The notes under the pieces are model-generated. The model saw only the letters and a list, made by a program, of their open reading frames with translations. It did not search any database and was not told where the DNA came from. The position numbers were made by a program, and so were the translations under genes. 64,000 bases of DNA from Pseudomonas protegens (lineage in GTDB: Bacteria > Pseudomonadota > Gammaproteobacteria > Pseudomonadales > Pseudomonadaceae): positions 1,550,001-1,614,000 of the forward strand of contig NZ_CP031396.1 of NCBI RefSeq assembly GCF_003363755.1, in the 5' to 3' direction. Positions 1 to 8,255 of this stretch are shown one piece after another; position 1 is the first letter of the stretch, and each line of letters opens with the position of its first letter.

Positions 1-255
1 CTGCTGACCGACCCCGGCTCGCTGACTCCCTTGCTCAAGCGCCTGGAAGCCGAGGGCCTGCTGAGCCGCACTCGCAGCCGGGAAGATGAGCGAGTGGTCA
101 TTGTCGAGCTGACGGAACAGGGCCGAGCGATGCGCGAACAAGCCCGGAACATCCCACAGTGCATCCTCGGCGCCAGCGGTCGGACAGTGGAGCAGTTGCG
201 GCAGCTGCAAGAAGATTTACAGATGCTGCGGGGGCATTTGCAGGACAGTCTCTAA
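1..255 (+). CDS. ohrR: OhrR, MarR-family organic peroxide sensor (C-terminal part)
   Basis: The reading frame is open from base 1, so the start lies outside the window; 84 residues are visible. They cover the end of the recognition helix (SLTPLLKRLE) and the winged-helix wing with the MarR signature (RxxDxRxxxVxLTxxG). The N-terminal reactive cysteine that defines OhrR cannot be checked. Identity as OhrR rather than another MarR protein rests on the ohr gene immediately downstream on the same strand, the usual regulator-target pair. OhrR represses ohr until it is oxidised by an organic hydroperoxide. Confidence 0.85.
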   Translation: MLTDPGSLTPLLKRLEAEGLLSRTRSREDERVVIVELTEQGRAMREQARNIPQCILGASGRTVEQLRQLQEDLQMLRGHLQDSL

Positions 256-376
256 GGCTTCGCCGACAAGCCAGCGCCTATGGCTGGGGCTGGTTTTGAG
301 AAAAAAATATATTTATAAAAAACAATGAGTTGAGCCAGAAACAGGGCTTCGGGCAAGAGTTTGCATAAAATATATC

Positions 377-443
377 TTGCGCACTAAATATTTGAGCGAT
401 ACATTTATTTCGCACTTACTTAGCGCGCAAACAATTAGCGCAA
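377..443. promoter_or_regulatory. Candidate OhrR operator region upstream of ohr
   Basis: The AT-rich gap before ohr carries three copies of one word. TTGCGCACTAA lies at 377-387. Its near-perfect inverted copies TTAGCGCGCAA (420-430) and TTAGCGCAA (435-443) follow, just upstream of the ohr ribosome-binding site at about 458-461. An array of inverted and direct repeats over a peroxide-inducible promoter is what a dimeric MarR repressor would need. Assigning it to OhrR is inference from position. Confidence 0.45.
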
Positions 444-469
444 AAACAACCCAGCACGAGGCTTTCACC

Positions 470-889
470 ATGCAAACTCTCTACACCGCAGTTGCAACCG
501 CCACCGGTGGCCGTGATGGCCGCGCTGTTTCCAGTGACAACATCCTCGACGTCAAACTGGCCACCCCCAAGGAACTCGGCGGGGCCGGTGGACAGGCGAC
601 CAACCCGGAACAGCTGTTCGCTGCCGGCTATTCGGCCTGCTTTATCGGTGCCCTGAAGTTCGTTGCCAGCCAGAGCAAGCGCAAGATCCCGGACAACGCC
701 TCGATCACCGCCCATGTCGGTATCGGTCAGATCCCTGGCGGCTTTGGCTTGGATATCGATCTGCATGTCAGCCTTCCGGGCGTGGCTCAGGAAGATGCGC
801 AAAGCCTGGTGGATGCCGCACATCAGGTCTGCCCCTACTCCAACGCCACCCGCGGCAATGTTGATGTACGCCTGCACGTGAACGTCTGA
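470..889 (+). CDS. ohr: Organic hydroperoxide resistance protein Ohr
   Basis: Ohr is a thiol peroxidase that reduces organic and fatty-acid hydroperoxides with lipoylated partners in the cytoplasm. The ATG at 470 is chosen because GAGG lies 8 bases upstream and the resulting 139-residue protein has the family length; the open frame extends upstream to 377 without homology. The active-site set is present: Arg18, Glu47 (NPEQLF), peroxidatic Cys57 (YSACFIG) and resolving Cys121 (VCPYSN). It is downstream of ohrR and closed by a strong terminator, so it is probably its own transcription unit under OhrR control. Confidence 0.96.
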   Translation: MQTLYTAVATATGGRDGRAVSSDNILDVKLATPKELGGAGGQATNPEQLFAAGYSACFIGALKFVASQSKRKIPDNASITAHVGIGQIPGGFGLDIDLHVSLPGVAQEDAQSLVDAAHQVCPYSNATRGNVDVRLHVNV

Positions 890-908
890 AACGGTAAACG
901 CCAGGCAT

Positions 909-938
909 AAAAAAGCCCGACTCAAGGTCGGGCTTTTT
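909..938. terminator. Intrinsic terminator between ohr and efp
   Basis: The stem AAAGCCCGAC / GTCGGGCTTT has a short TCAAG-type loop and a T-run on the + side, with A residues before it that form a T-run on the - strand. It can therefore serve both ohr (+) and efp (-), which converge here. Confidence 0.88.
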
Positions 939-960
939 CATCGACAAGATCGAACCAGGA

Positions 961-1533
961 TTAAACCTTGGCGCGGCCCTTGTAGGAACCGCCTTCGCGG
1001 GTATCGATCTCGATCATGTCGCCGATTTCGATGAAGTCCGCAACGCTCAGCTCGGTACCGTTTTTCAGTTTGGCAGGCTTCATCACCTTGCCCGAAGTGT
1101 CGCCGCGAGCGGAACCTTCGGTGTAGTCAACCTGACGTACGATGGTGGTCGGCAGGTCAACGGAAACCAGACGGTCTTCGAAGAACACGGCTTCGCAAAC
1201 GTCGGTCATGCCTTCTTCGATGAACGGCAGAACGGCCTCGATGTCTTCGGCGTTCAGCTCGTACATGGTGTAGTCGGTGGTGTCCATGAAGGTGTAGGTG
1301 TCACCGCTGATGAACGACAGGGTCGCTTCTTTGCGATCCAGGATCACGTCGTCCAGTTTGTCGTCCGCACCGTAAACGGTTTCGGTCTTGTAACCGGTCA
1401 GCAGGTTCTTCAGCTTGGTCTTCATGATCGCGCTGTTACGACCGGACTTGGTGAATTCAGCTTTCTGAACCAGCCAAGGATCGTTGTCGATACGGATCAC
1501 GGTACCGGGTTTGAGTTCTTTACCAGTTTTCAT
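961..1533 (-). CDS. efp: Translation elongation factor P (EF-P)
   Basis: EF-P relieves ribosomes stalled at consecutive proline codons. The protein is 190 residues, the family length, with an N-terminal KOW-like domain and two OB folds. The tip loop reads KSGRN, placing arginine at position 32. That is the subfamily whose tip is modified by arginine rhamnosylation, not the lysine type modified by EpmA. The modifying enzyme gene earP lies 48 bases upstream on the same strand, so the two are probably co-transcribed. The start is the ATG at 1533, giving [10 protein letters not shown]. Confidence 0.98.
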   Translation of the reverse strand: MKTGKELKPGTVIRIDNDPWLVQKAEFTKSGRNSAIMKTKLKNLLTGYKTETVYGADDKLDDVILDRKEATLSFISGDTYTFMDTTDYTMYELNAEDIEAVLPFIEEGMTDVCEAVFFEDRLVSVDLPTTIVRQVDYTEGSARGDTSGKVMKPAKLKNGTELSVADFIEIGDMIEIDTREGGSYKGRAKV

Positions 1534-1581
1534 TGCGAATATCCGAATTTGGATGGGATTTACAAAAATCTAGGCCGCGTA

Positions 1582-2715
1582 TCATATCCAATTTAGGTAA
1601 AACTGCACCAGCGCCGCAGCAAGATCGGCTTGCAAGCCTTGTTCCAGACACCATTGTTCGGCGTGCGCGGCGACTTCGGGCCAGTGTTGCAGCAGGTTTT
1701 TCCAGGCTTCGGTCATCGCTGCCTCGGTATTCCAGGCCTGCCACAGGGCCCGCACCGCCGCTTGGGCGTCAGGTGAAAGAGTCCGGGTGTACAAGGCGAG
1801 AAAGGCCTCGAGCTTGTCCAGGTGGATGTCTTCGTCCTGGCGGTAGATATGCCAGAGCATCGGCCGCCCGGCCCATTGCGCCCGAACAAAGGAGTCCTCT
1901 CCACGCACCGCGTTGAAATCGCAGCACCACAACAGACGGTCGTAATCTTCCTGGCGAACAAAAGGCAGGACCTGGACCGTCAGGGACTGCCGGATCTGCA
2001 GGCTGCCCACACTCAACGACGCGTTTCCCAGCCAGCGCTGCACATCTCCCAGGATGCGCCCTTCGGGCACCAGCAAATGGGTCTGTTGCGTATCGAGGGC
2101 CAAGGCATCCAGCCAACCACCAAGACTGGCGTTCTCATAGGCAAACAGTGATATCAAGCGGCTATCGGCGGCGGGAGTGACTCCCAGTCCTTGAAGAAAA
2201 TCCAGCTGGACCTGGCGATCGGCCTGAAATTGCCGGCGGCGCTCGAGCAATCCGGCTTCGCGCAGCAAGCCGCCCGTGCCAGCCTGGAATCCGGGGAAGA
2301 AAAAGTACTTCTGTACACCACGAAACTTCACTGATGGCAGGCCGTGGCAGCCGCTGACCCAGTCCTCCGCGCTCAGGTAATCCAGATTCAGCCACAAGGG
2401 TGCACGCTGGCGCTCGGCCATCGCCTCCATATAGGCATGGGGCAACTGACAGGCAAACGCAGCGATCACCACATCGGCAGCAACTTCATCCTGCCACTGG
2501 GCCGGCCAATGGCGCACTTCGACCCCATCCTGATACTGACTGAGTCGCTGGAAGTCGATCTCTGGACAGATCTTTTCAAAGGCCCGCAGATCATCGACCC
2601 ACAAACGCACCGTGCATTGATGCTCGGCCACCAACTGTCGGGCCAGGCGCCAGGTCACGCCGATGTCGCCGTAGTTGTCGACCACGCTGCAAAAAATATC
2701 CCAGGAGGCTTTCAT
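1582..2715 (-). CDS. earP: EF-P arginine rhamnosyltransferase EarP
   Basis: EarP is an inverting GT-B glycosyltransferase that transfers rhamnose from dTDP-L-rhamnose to Arg32 of EF-P. The protein is 377 residues from the ATG at 2715, and the N-terminus MKASWDIFCSVVDNYGD is typical. The catalytic residues reported for Pseudomonas EarP fall at the expected positions: Asp13, Asp17 and Glu273 (RGEDSF). The frame extends a further 21 codons upstream but without family similarity. It lies directly upstream of efp, its only known substrate. The sugar donor must come from rmlBDAC, which is not in this window. Confidence 0.96.
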   Translation of the reverse strand: MKASWDIFCSVVDNYGDIGVTWRLARQLVAEHQCTVRLWVDDLRAFEKICPEIDFQRLSQYQDGVEVRHWPAQWQDEVAADVVIAAFACQLPHAYMEAMAERQRAPLWLNLDYLSAEDWVSGCHGLPSVKFRGVQKYFFFPGFQAGTGGLLREAGLLERRRQFQADRQVQLDFLQGLGVTPAADSRLISLFAYENASLGGWLDALALDTQQTHLLVPEGRILGDVQRWLGNASLSVGSLQIRQSLTVQVLPFVRQEDYDRLLWCCDFNAVRGEDSFVRAQWAGRPMLWHIYRQDEDIHLDKLEAFLALYTRTLSPDAQAAVRALWQAWNTEAAMTEAWKNLLQHWPEVAAHAEQWCLEQGLQADLAAALVQFYLNWI

Positions 2716-2839
2716 TCCAGTCCCCGATTGGCAAAGGCGCCGATTGTCCGCATAAATGCTCCTGCGCAGAAGAGCCAACCTCGATTAATCTTCATGCGAC
2801 AATCAGCCCTCGCCCACTATCGCCCGCCAGGAGGCAACC

Positions 2840-3235
2840 ATGTCTTATCGCCCGCCCGCTCGTCGCTCCTTGCGCATCAGCTTCAATGCCCTGGCGCTCA
2901 GCGGCAGCATTGCCCTGGGCCTGTGGCTGGGTTTTCTGGCGATTGCCCTGACCTGCTGGCTAGCCTCGCACTTTCTCTTCAGCCAGCAACTGGCTCCTGT
3001 AGCGCAAGCCGTGCAGCAATTGGCGAAGCCGCCGGTGGTTGCGCCTGAGCCGCCCAATCGGCTGTTCGAGCAGTATCAGGAAAACCTGCGCAAGAACGAA
3101 GAGTTGCAATCCCTGGATAACGCTCGTAGCAACCCGCGCAACCTGTCCAATCCCAAATGCCAGTTCTGGTTGCAACAGGACCAGACAGCGCCCAGCGAAA
3201 AGAGTCGCGCCAACGTTCTGCAGTTCTGTAATTGA
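2840..3235 (+). CDS. Conserved hypothetical single-span membrane protein
   Basis: A 131-residue protein I do not recognise. A basic N-terminus (PPARRSLR) is followed by one long hydrophobic stretch at about residues 18-48, then a proline-rich linker (KPPVVAPEPP). A hydrophilic C-terminal part of about 65 residues holds two cysteines, at CQF and the penultimate residue. The topology suggests an inner-membrane anchor with a periplasmic or cytoplasmic tail. It is divergent from earP and ends 2 bases before the ATG of the Gre-like gene, so these two are very likely translationally linked. A GGAGG-type ribosome-binding site precedes the ATG. Confidence 0.75.
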   Translation: MSYRPPARRSLRISFNALALSGSIALGLWLGFLAIALTCWLASHFLFSQQLAPVAQAVQQLAKPPVVAPEPPNRLFEQYQENLRKNEELQSLDNARSNPRNLSNPKCQFWLQQDQTAPSEKSRANVLQFCN

Positions 3236-3237
3236 TC

Positions 3238-3720
3238 ATGAATAAACAGTCTGTCTGCCAACTGATTCTGCAACAGCTCCGAGAGGATCTGGAAGTCGCG
3301 GTGCGCGCTGCGCAAACCGCCTACGAAACCGCCACTCACGAAGAGAATATCGCCGAGAACAAGTACGACACCCTGGGGCTGGAAGCCTCCTACCTGGCGG
3401 CCGGCCAGGCTCGGCGGGTCGAGGAAATCCGTCAGGCATTGAGTCTCTGGCAGAATCTGAGTTTGCGATCCTACGACCCACAGGCCGGAATCCAGGTCGG
3501 TGCGTTGCTGGGGCTGGAGGATGAAAACGGCCACGAACAATGGCTGTTTCTTGGTCCCGACGGGGCAGGCTTGAAGGTTTATGTGGTGGGGCAACTGGTG
3601 ACCGTCATCACCCCGCGGTCACCGCTGGGCAAGAGCCTGATGGGCAAGTTCGAGGACGACGAGGTGGAGATCGTAGTGGCGGGGACCTGGCAACAGTTCA
3701 CTGTCACCGAGGTCCGCTAG
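3238..3720 (+). CDS. GreA/GreB-like protein with divergent coiled coil
   Basis: 160 residues from the ATG at 3238; a TTG two codons earlier is less likely. The C-terminal half carries the GreA/GreB FKBP-like domain signature ITPRSPLGKSLMGK followed by an acidic EDDEVEI. The N-terminal half is charged and heptad-like, as in the Gre coiled coil. In place of the Gre tip GDxSENAEY it reads NIAENKYDTLGLEAS. Such proteins bind the RNA polymerase secondary channel, but whether this one stimulates RNA cleavage cannot be told from sequence. A canonical greB is also present at 16.0-16.5 kb. It follows the preceding membrane-protein gene by 2 bases. Confidence 0.72.
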   Translation: MNKQSVCQLILQQLREDLEVAVRAAQTAYETATHEENIAENKYDTLGLEASYLAAGQARRVEEIRQALSLWQNLSLRSYDPQAGIQVGALLGLEDENGHEQWLFLGPDGAGLKVYVVGQLVTVITPRSPLGKSLMGKFEDDEVEIVVAGTWQQFTVTEVR

Positions 3721-3726
3721 CTGTAA

Positions 3727-4710
<984 letters not shown>

Positions 4711-4812
4711 TCAAAGCAGGTAGACGCCACGGGTATCAGCGACGGTATATAACTATATTAATGGTCAGGAGAATAAATCTAGAACTTTTATTCAGAATTT
4801 TCCATTCCGCTC

Positions 4813-5313
4813 TCAGACATCCCCCTGACGCCGACGCTGCACCAGAGGCACCAGATAAACCGGCACTTTGGCCAGCTGTAAAACCCGTGCGGCCGTACGC
4901 CCCAAAGGGGTTTGCGCACCGCCCCCGTGGCTGTGACTTCCTACGATCAGCAAATCCACCGAGAGTTTCGCCGCCTGGTCCAGAATCACCTGGGATGGGT
5001 CCCCTTGAAGCACCCGCACCGACTGGATCAAGGTCAGGTCCTGCATGCCCTCCCCCAACTCCTCGCGAAAACTGTCCAGCACCCGCTGCTCGATATTGGC
5101 CATTACCGTGCTCAAGCCCTGGCGGTGAAACTCGTTCAAGGATTGCTCATCCAGATAGCTCTGCAACACCGATTCGGCAAATAGCCCCATGGGTTCCACT
5201 GCGTGCACTACATGTAAGTCGGCATTGAACGTTCGAGCCAGCTCCAAGGCATGCTGCATGACAAAGGGCGCATACAGACCGAGGTCGGTGGCATACAGCA
5301 TCGAACGAATCAT
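4813..5313 (-). CDS. Universal stress protein, UspA family
   Basis: 166 residues with a single Usp domain. The N-terminal strand MLYATDLG is followed by a helix and a C-terminal nucleotide-binding segment, VGSHSHGGGAQTPLGRTAARVL, which resembles the GxxGxnGS ATP-binding loop of ATP-type Usps. The start is the ATG at 5313 with AGGAGG just upstream. It stands between cysB and a nucleotidase gene, all on the minus strand but with gaps of about 100 bases, so operon membership is uncertain. Its stress signal is unknown. Confidence 0.9.
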   Translation of the reverse strand: MIRSMLYATDLGLYAPFVMQHALELARTFNADLHVVHAVEPMGLFAESVLQSYLDEQSLNEFHRQGLSTVMANIEQRVLDSFREELGEGMQDLTLIQSVRVLQGDPSQVILDQAAKLSVDLLIVGSHSHGGGAQTPLGRTAARVLQLAKVPVYLVPLVQRRRQGDV

Positions 5314-5408
5314 ATGACCTCCTCAACTGCCAAGATGGCGGAGATTGATTCAGCTTAGCAGTGCCTGGAACTGTGGGAGGTTCGACGCCAAGCCTGGGAT
5401 TTTAGGGC

Positions 5409-6314
5409 TCAATCCCTGGCTTCGTTGCTGATGCCGTGGGGCACGTGACCGGTGGCAACCACCTCGCGGGCCAACTCGCAGTGACCGGCCTGATCATCAA
5501 AAAAAACATCGGCGGCGAAGGCTTCAAGAAAGGCGGCTTTCTCCAGGCCGCCCAGAAACAAGGACTCGTCCAGACGAATGTCCCACTCGCGCAAGGTGCG
5601 GATCACCCGCTCATGGGCCGGCGCCGAACGGGCCGTGACCAAGGCCGTGCGAATCGGGCAGGCATCGTTGGGAAACTCGCCCTGAAGCAGATTGAGTGCC
5701 GCCAGAAAGCCCTTGAACGGTCCGCCCGGCAATGGCTCCCGGGCCGACTGCTGCTCACTGGCCTGAAAGGCCTCCAGGCCACCGGTTTGATAGACCCGTT
5801 CCGAGTCATCGGAAAACAGCACGGCGTCCCCGTCGAAGGCGATGCGCAACTCGCCATTGGCGGCACGCCGGGCGCCGCCTGAGAGGATGGTCGCGGCAGC
5901 AAACCCAGCCTCCAGAGCACTGCGCACATCGTCGGCATGGGTAGAGAGAAACAGATCGCTGCCAAAGGCCGCCAGATAGGGATAGGGACTGCGACCGCCG
6001 ACGAAGGCCGCACGGGAAATACCCAGGCCGTAATGCTGGATCGAGTTGAACACCCGCAGGCCGGTGTCGGCACTGTTGCGTGAAACCAGCACCACCTCGA
6101 CCCGCGCACGCCCCAGACTGGCATTGAGACTGAGCAGTTTCTTCACCAATGGGAAGGCATCGCCCGGTTCGAGGATCTCCTCTTCGTGTTCGATCTGGTA
6201 CTGCCTATAAGCCTCGACCCCCTGGGCCAGATAGACCTTATGGCTGTCGCTCAGATCGAACAGCGCCCGCGACGAAATCGCCACCACCAGCTTGCCATCC
6301 AGGCCATTTGCCAT
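5409..6314 (-). CDS. Cytosolic 5'-nucleotidase family protein
   Basis: 301 residues matching the bacterial 5'-nucleotidase family related to cytosolic 5'-nucleotidase 1 (Pfam 5_nucleotid_2). The recognisable blocks are LVVAISSRALFDL near the N-terminus, RVFNSIQHYGLGISRAAF, LFLSTHADDV, FDGDAVLFSDDSE and DVFFDDQAGH. The paired acidic residues are compatible with a HAD-like metal site. The ATG at 6314 follows an AAGGGG ribosome-binding site at good spacing. The expected reaction is dephosphorylation of nucleoside monophosphates; the preferred substrate is not evident. Confidence 0.87.
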   Translation of the reverse strand: MANGLDGKLVVAISSRALFDLSDSHKVYLAQGVEAYRQYQIEHEEEILEPGDAFPLVKKLLSLNASLGRARVEVVLVSRNSADTGLRVFNSIQHYGLGISRAAFVGGRSPYPYLAAFGSDLFLSTHADDVRSALEAGFAAATILSGGARRAANGELRIAFDGDAVLFSDDSERVYQTGGLEAFQASEQQSAREPLPGGPFKGFLAALNLLQGEFPNDACPIRTALVTARSAPAHERVIRTLREWDIRLDESLFLGGLEKAAFLEAFAADVFFDDQAGHCELAREVVATGHVPHGISNEARD

Positions 6315-6339
6315 ATTCCGTCCCCTTCAGGTAATCAGC

Positions 6340-7296
6340 TCAAGCGTGATGCCGGTCGATGAAACTCAAGGCCTGGTAAAGCGCCTGGATTTTCGGCAGC
6401 TCACAGCCAGCGGCCCTGGCTGCCGCCAAAGGTGCGGCATAGATGGCTGCCAACTCCAGAGGACGCTGATGCAGGAAATCATGGTACATGCTCGGCCAGT
6501 AGTCGGGCATGTGCTCGGTGGACTTGAACAGTTGCTGTGCGTAGGCATCTGGAATGACATGACCACAAGCCGCGGCCCCCAGAAGCACCTCCTGCATGAG
6601 GTTCTGAATCAACTCGCGGCTGTCCGGATCGCCCATCAACGGCGTGGTGCTGGCCTTGAGCAGCACCGATAGACCGTTGTAAGGCACATTCCACACCAGC
6701 TTCTGCCAACGCGCCTGCTGCAGGTTGCCCATGACCTTGGAATCAAGCCCGGCCTCACGAAACAACGCCGCCCCTTCTTCGACAATAGCCTGGCTCAACA
6801 CCGGATCAGCGCTTGCCGGACCGCTGTGGTAACCCAGATTGACTGCACCAAGAGCCTGGTGCTCGATCTGGCCGGGACCCGCACGATGGACACAGATAAA
6901 GCACAAGCCACCCAGTAGGTGCAGCGACTCAGGAAGCACGGCGCGCAGGCCATCTTCAACGTCCAGGCCGTTCTGCAGCAACAGAACCTTGGCATCAGGC
7001 GCCGCCGCCTGAATGATCGCCGGCGCCAACTGGAGGTTGCTGGTGGTCTTGGCTCCCACCAGCAGCCAGTCACAAAGCGGCATCTCCTCAGCGCTGGCGT
7101 ATGCCTGCACCGGTTTCAGGCTCAACGCCCCGTACTGAGCGCTGTTGACCTGCAGCCCCTGCTCCACCACCGTCGAAAACTCGCTACGCAATAGAAAGTG
7201 CACGTCGAAACCGGCGCGTGCCAGCATCACCCCGTAAAAACCTCCGATCGCTCCGGTCCCGATAATGCCCACACGCGGTTTACGACCTGCATCCAT
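6340..7296 (-). CDS. Putative 2-dehydropantoate 2-reductase (ApbA/PanE family)
   Basis: 318 residues with an N-terminal NADPH-binding Rossmann motif (GIIGTGAIGGFYG) and the C-terminal ketopantoate reductase domain (KLVWNVPYNGLS, PSMYHDF). The ATG at 7296 overlaps the stop of the thioredoxin-like gene by one base (TGATG), implying translational coupling; a TTG one codon upstream is possible. Family members reduce 2-dehydropantoate in the pantothenate route, but Pseudomonas carries several paralogues. No pan genes are near, so the true substrate may be another 2-oxo acid. Confidence 0.85.
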   Translation of the reverse strand: MDAGRKPRVGIIGTGAIGGFYGVMLARAGFDVHFLLRSEFSTVVEQGLQVNSAQYGALSLKPVQAYASAEEMPLCDWLLVGAKTTSNLQLAPAIIQAAAPDAKVLLLQNGLDVEDGLRAVLPESLHLLGGLCFICVHRAGPGQIEHQALGAVNLGYHSGPASADPVLSQAIVEEGAALFREAGLDSKVMGNLQQARWQKLVWNVPYNGLSVLLKASTTPLMGDPDSRELIQNLMQEVLLGAAACGHVIPDAYAQQLFKSTEHMPDYWPSMYHDFLHQRPLELAAIYAAPLAAARAAGCELPKIQALYQALSFIDRHHA

Positions 7297-7682
7297 CAAG
7301 GCAACTCCTCTGGAATTCGATTGAGCGCCTGACGCAAGCCCTCAGTGAGCGCCTTGTACGTCAGCCGCGACTGCAACGCCCCATAAAACTCACCGTCGCT
7401 CACCACAAACAGGGCCGGCAGGTGAAACACCTGATAGCGCTCCACGGCGCCTCCGTTGTCAGCGGCGTCGACCCAGCACAAGCGCTCGACCGGCAAGCCC
7501 AGCCCCGGCAGTTGCGCCCGCGCCCAACGGCAACTGGAACAGCCAACGCTGGTGAAAACCACCAGGGAAACACCATCCAGACCCAGCAATTGCTGGTCGA
7601 TATCGAAGTCTGTCAGTTCCAATTCGACCACTATACTGGGGGAAACAATGTCAAATGGACGACACTCGGAGTCTGCGGTCAT
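7296..7682 (-). CDS. Thioredoxin-like protein with CSSC motif
   Basis: 128 residues with a thioredoxin-fold pattern: LVVFTSVGCSSCRWARAQLP carries a CxxC redox pair in the usual place after the first strand, and HLPALFVV provides the cis-proline segment. There is no signal peptide, so it is probably cytoplasmic. It is coupled by a one-base overlap to the PanE-like reductase. Its 5' end overlaps or abuts the divergent PilZ-like gene, so promoters on both sides must lie inside the neighbouring coding sequence. The physiological partner is unknown. Confidence 0.83.
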   Translation of the reverse strand: MTADSECRPFDIVSPSIVVELELTDFDIDQQLLGLDGVSLVVFTSVGCSSCRWARAQLPGLGLPVERLCWVDAADNGGAVERYQVFHLPALFVVSDGEFYGALQSRLTYKALTEGLRQALNRIPEELP

Positions 7683-8115
7683 GGGACGTTTTTTGCCTCA
7701 TCCTGATGATGTTCCGGTTGAACTGACCCTGCGTAAATACGCCTGCATTTCGCGTCAGCGGTTGCACACTATCAGCCTCGGTGGCATGGCGTGCAATTAC
7801 CACCGCGCCTGGCGCCACGGCACCGCACTAGAGGTGTATATGCCGACGCTGGGGGAAAATGCGCGCTACAACGGCTATGTCGCCTGGTGCCTGAAACGCA
7901 AGCGCGGCTACCTGGTGGGCATCGCTTTCGTCGATGAACAAACGCTGTTCGGCGCCCGCATGGGCGAACAGGTGTGCCAGATCGCTCGATACTGCCGCCT
8001 GCATGAACCTCAGAGCGAACAACAATGCATCGAGGCCCTGGCCCTGAATTGGGTCGAGCAGCACGCAGAGGACTATTCCGAGGACCGCGTACACCAGGCT
8101 TTTGTGCAGCCTTAG
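7648..8115 (+). CDS. PilZ-like domain protein
   Basis: 155 residues from the ATG at 7648, which has GGGGGA 5 bases upstream; the in-frame ATG at 7681 is the alternative and would leave only a 2-base overlap with the divergent thioredoxin-like gene. The central part has a PilZ-like core: basic SRQRLHTISLGGM where the family has RxxxR and (D/N)xSxxG, and later GYVAWCLKRKRGYLVGIAFVD. The aspartate of the second motif appears to be threonine, so c-di-GMP binding is doubtful. Likely a cytoplasmic effector or a degenerate PilZ fold. Confidence 0.72.
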   Translation: MSNGRHSESAVMGRFLPHPDDVPVELTLRKYACISRQRLHTISLGGMACNYHRAWRHGTALEVYMPTLGENARYNGYVAWCLKRKRGYLVGIAFVDEQTLFGARMGEQVCQIARYCRLHEPQSEQQCIEALALNWVEQHAEDYSEDRVHQAFVQP

Positions 8116-8255
8116 CCCAATAAAACCGCCGTCTGCCCATTGTAGAGTCACCGGGTAACGCGCTAAGGTTCCGCTCCCCGACGCGCTCAAATCCGCTGTG
8201 CTCCGCCGCGCGGGGATCGCTGGCGGCCGGCACCCGTGACCTGACGAGTAACACG

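Noticed and set aside
1533..1916. 127-codon + strand frame over the efp-earP junction
   Set aside because: Arginine/proline-rich translation typical of antisense GC-rich DNA.
2344..3048. 234-codon + strand frame over the earP start
   Set aside because: Overlaps both earP and the following membrane-protein gene in other frames, without any motif.
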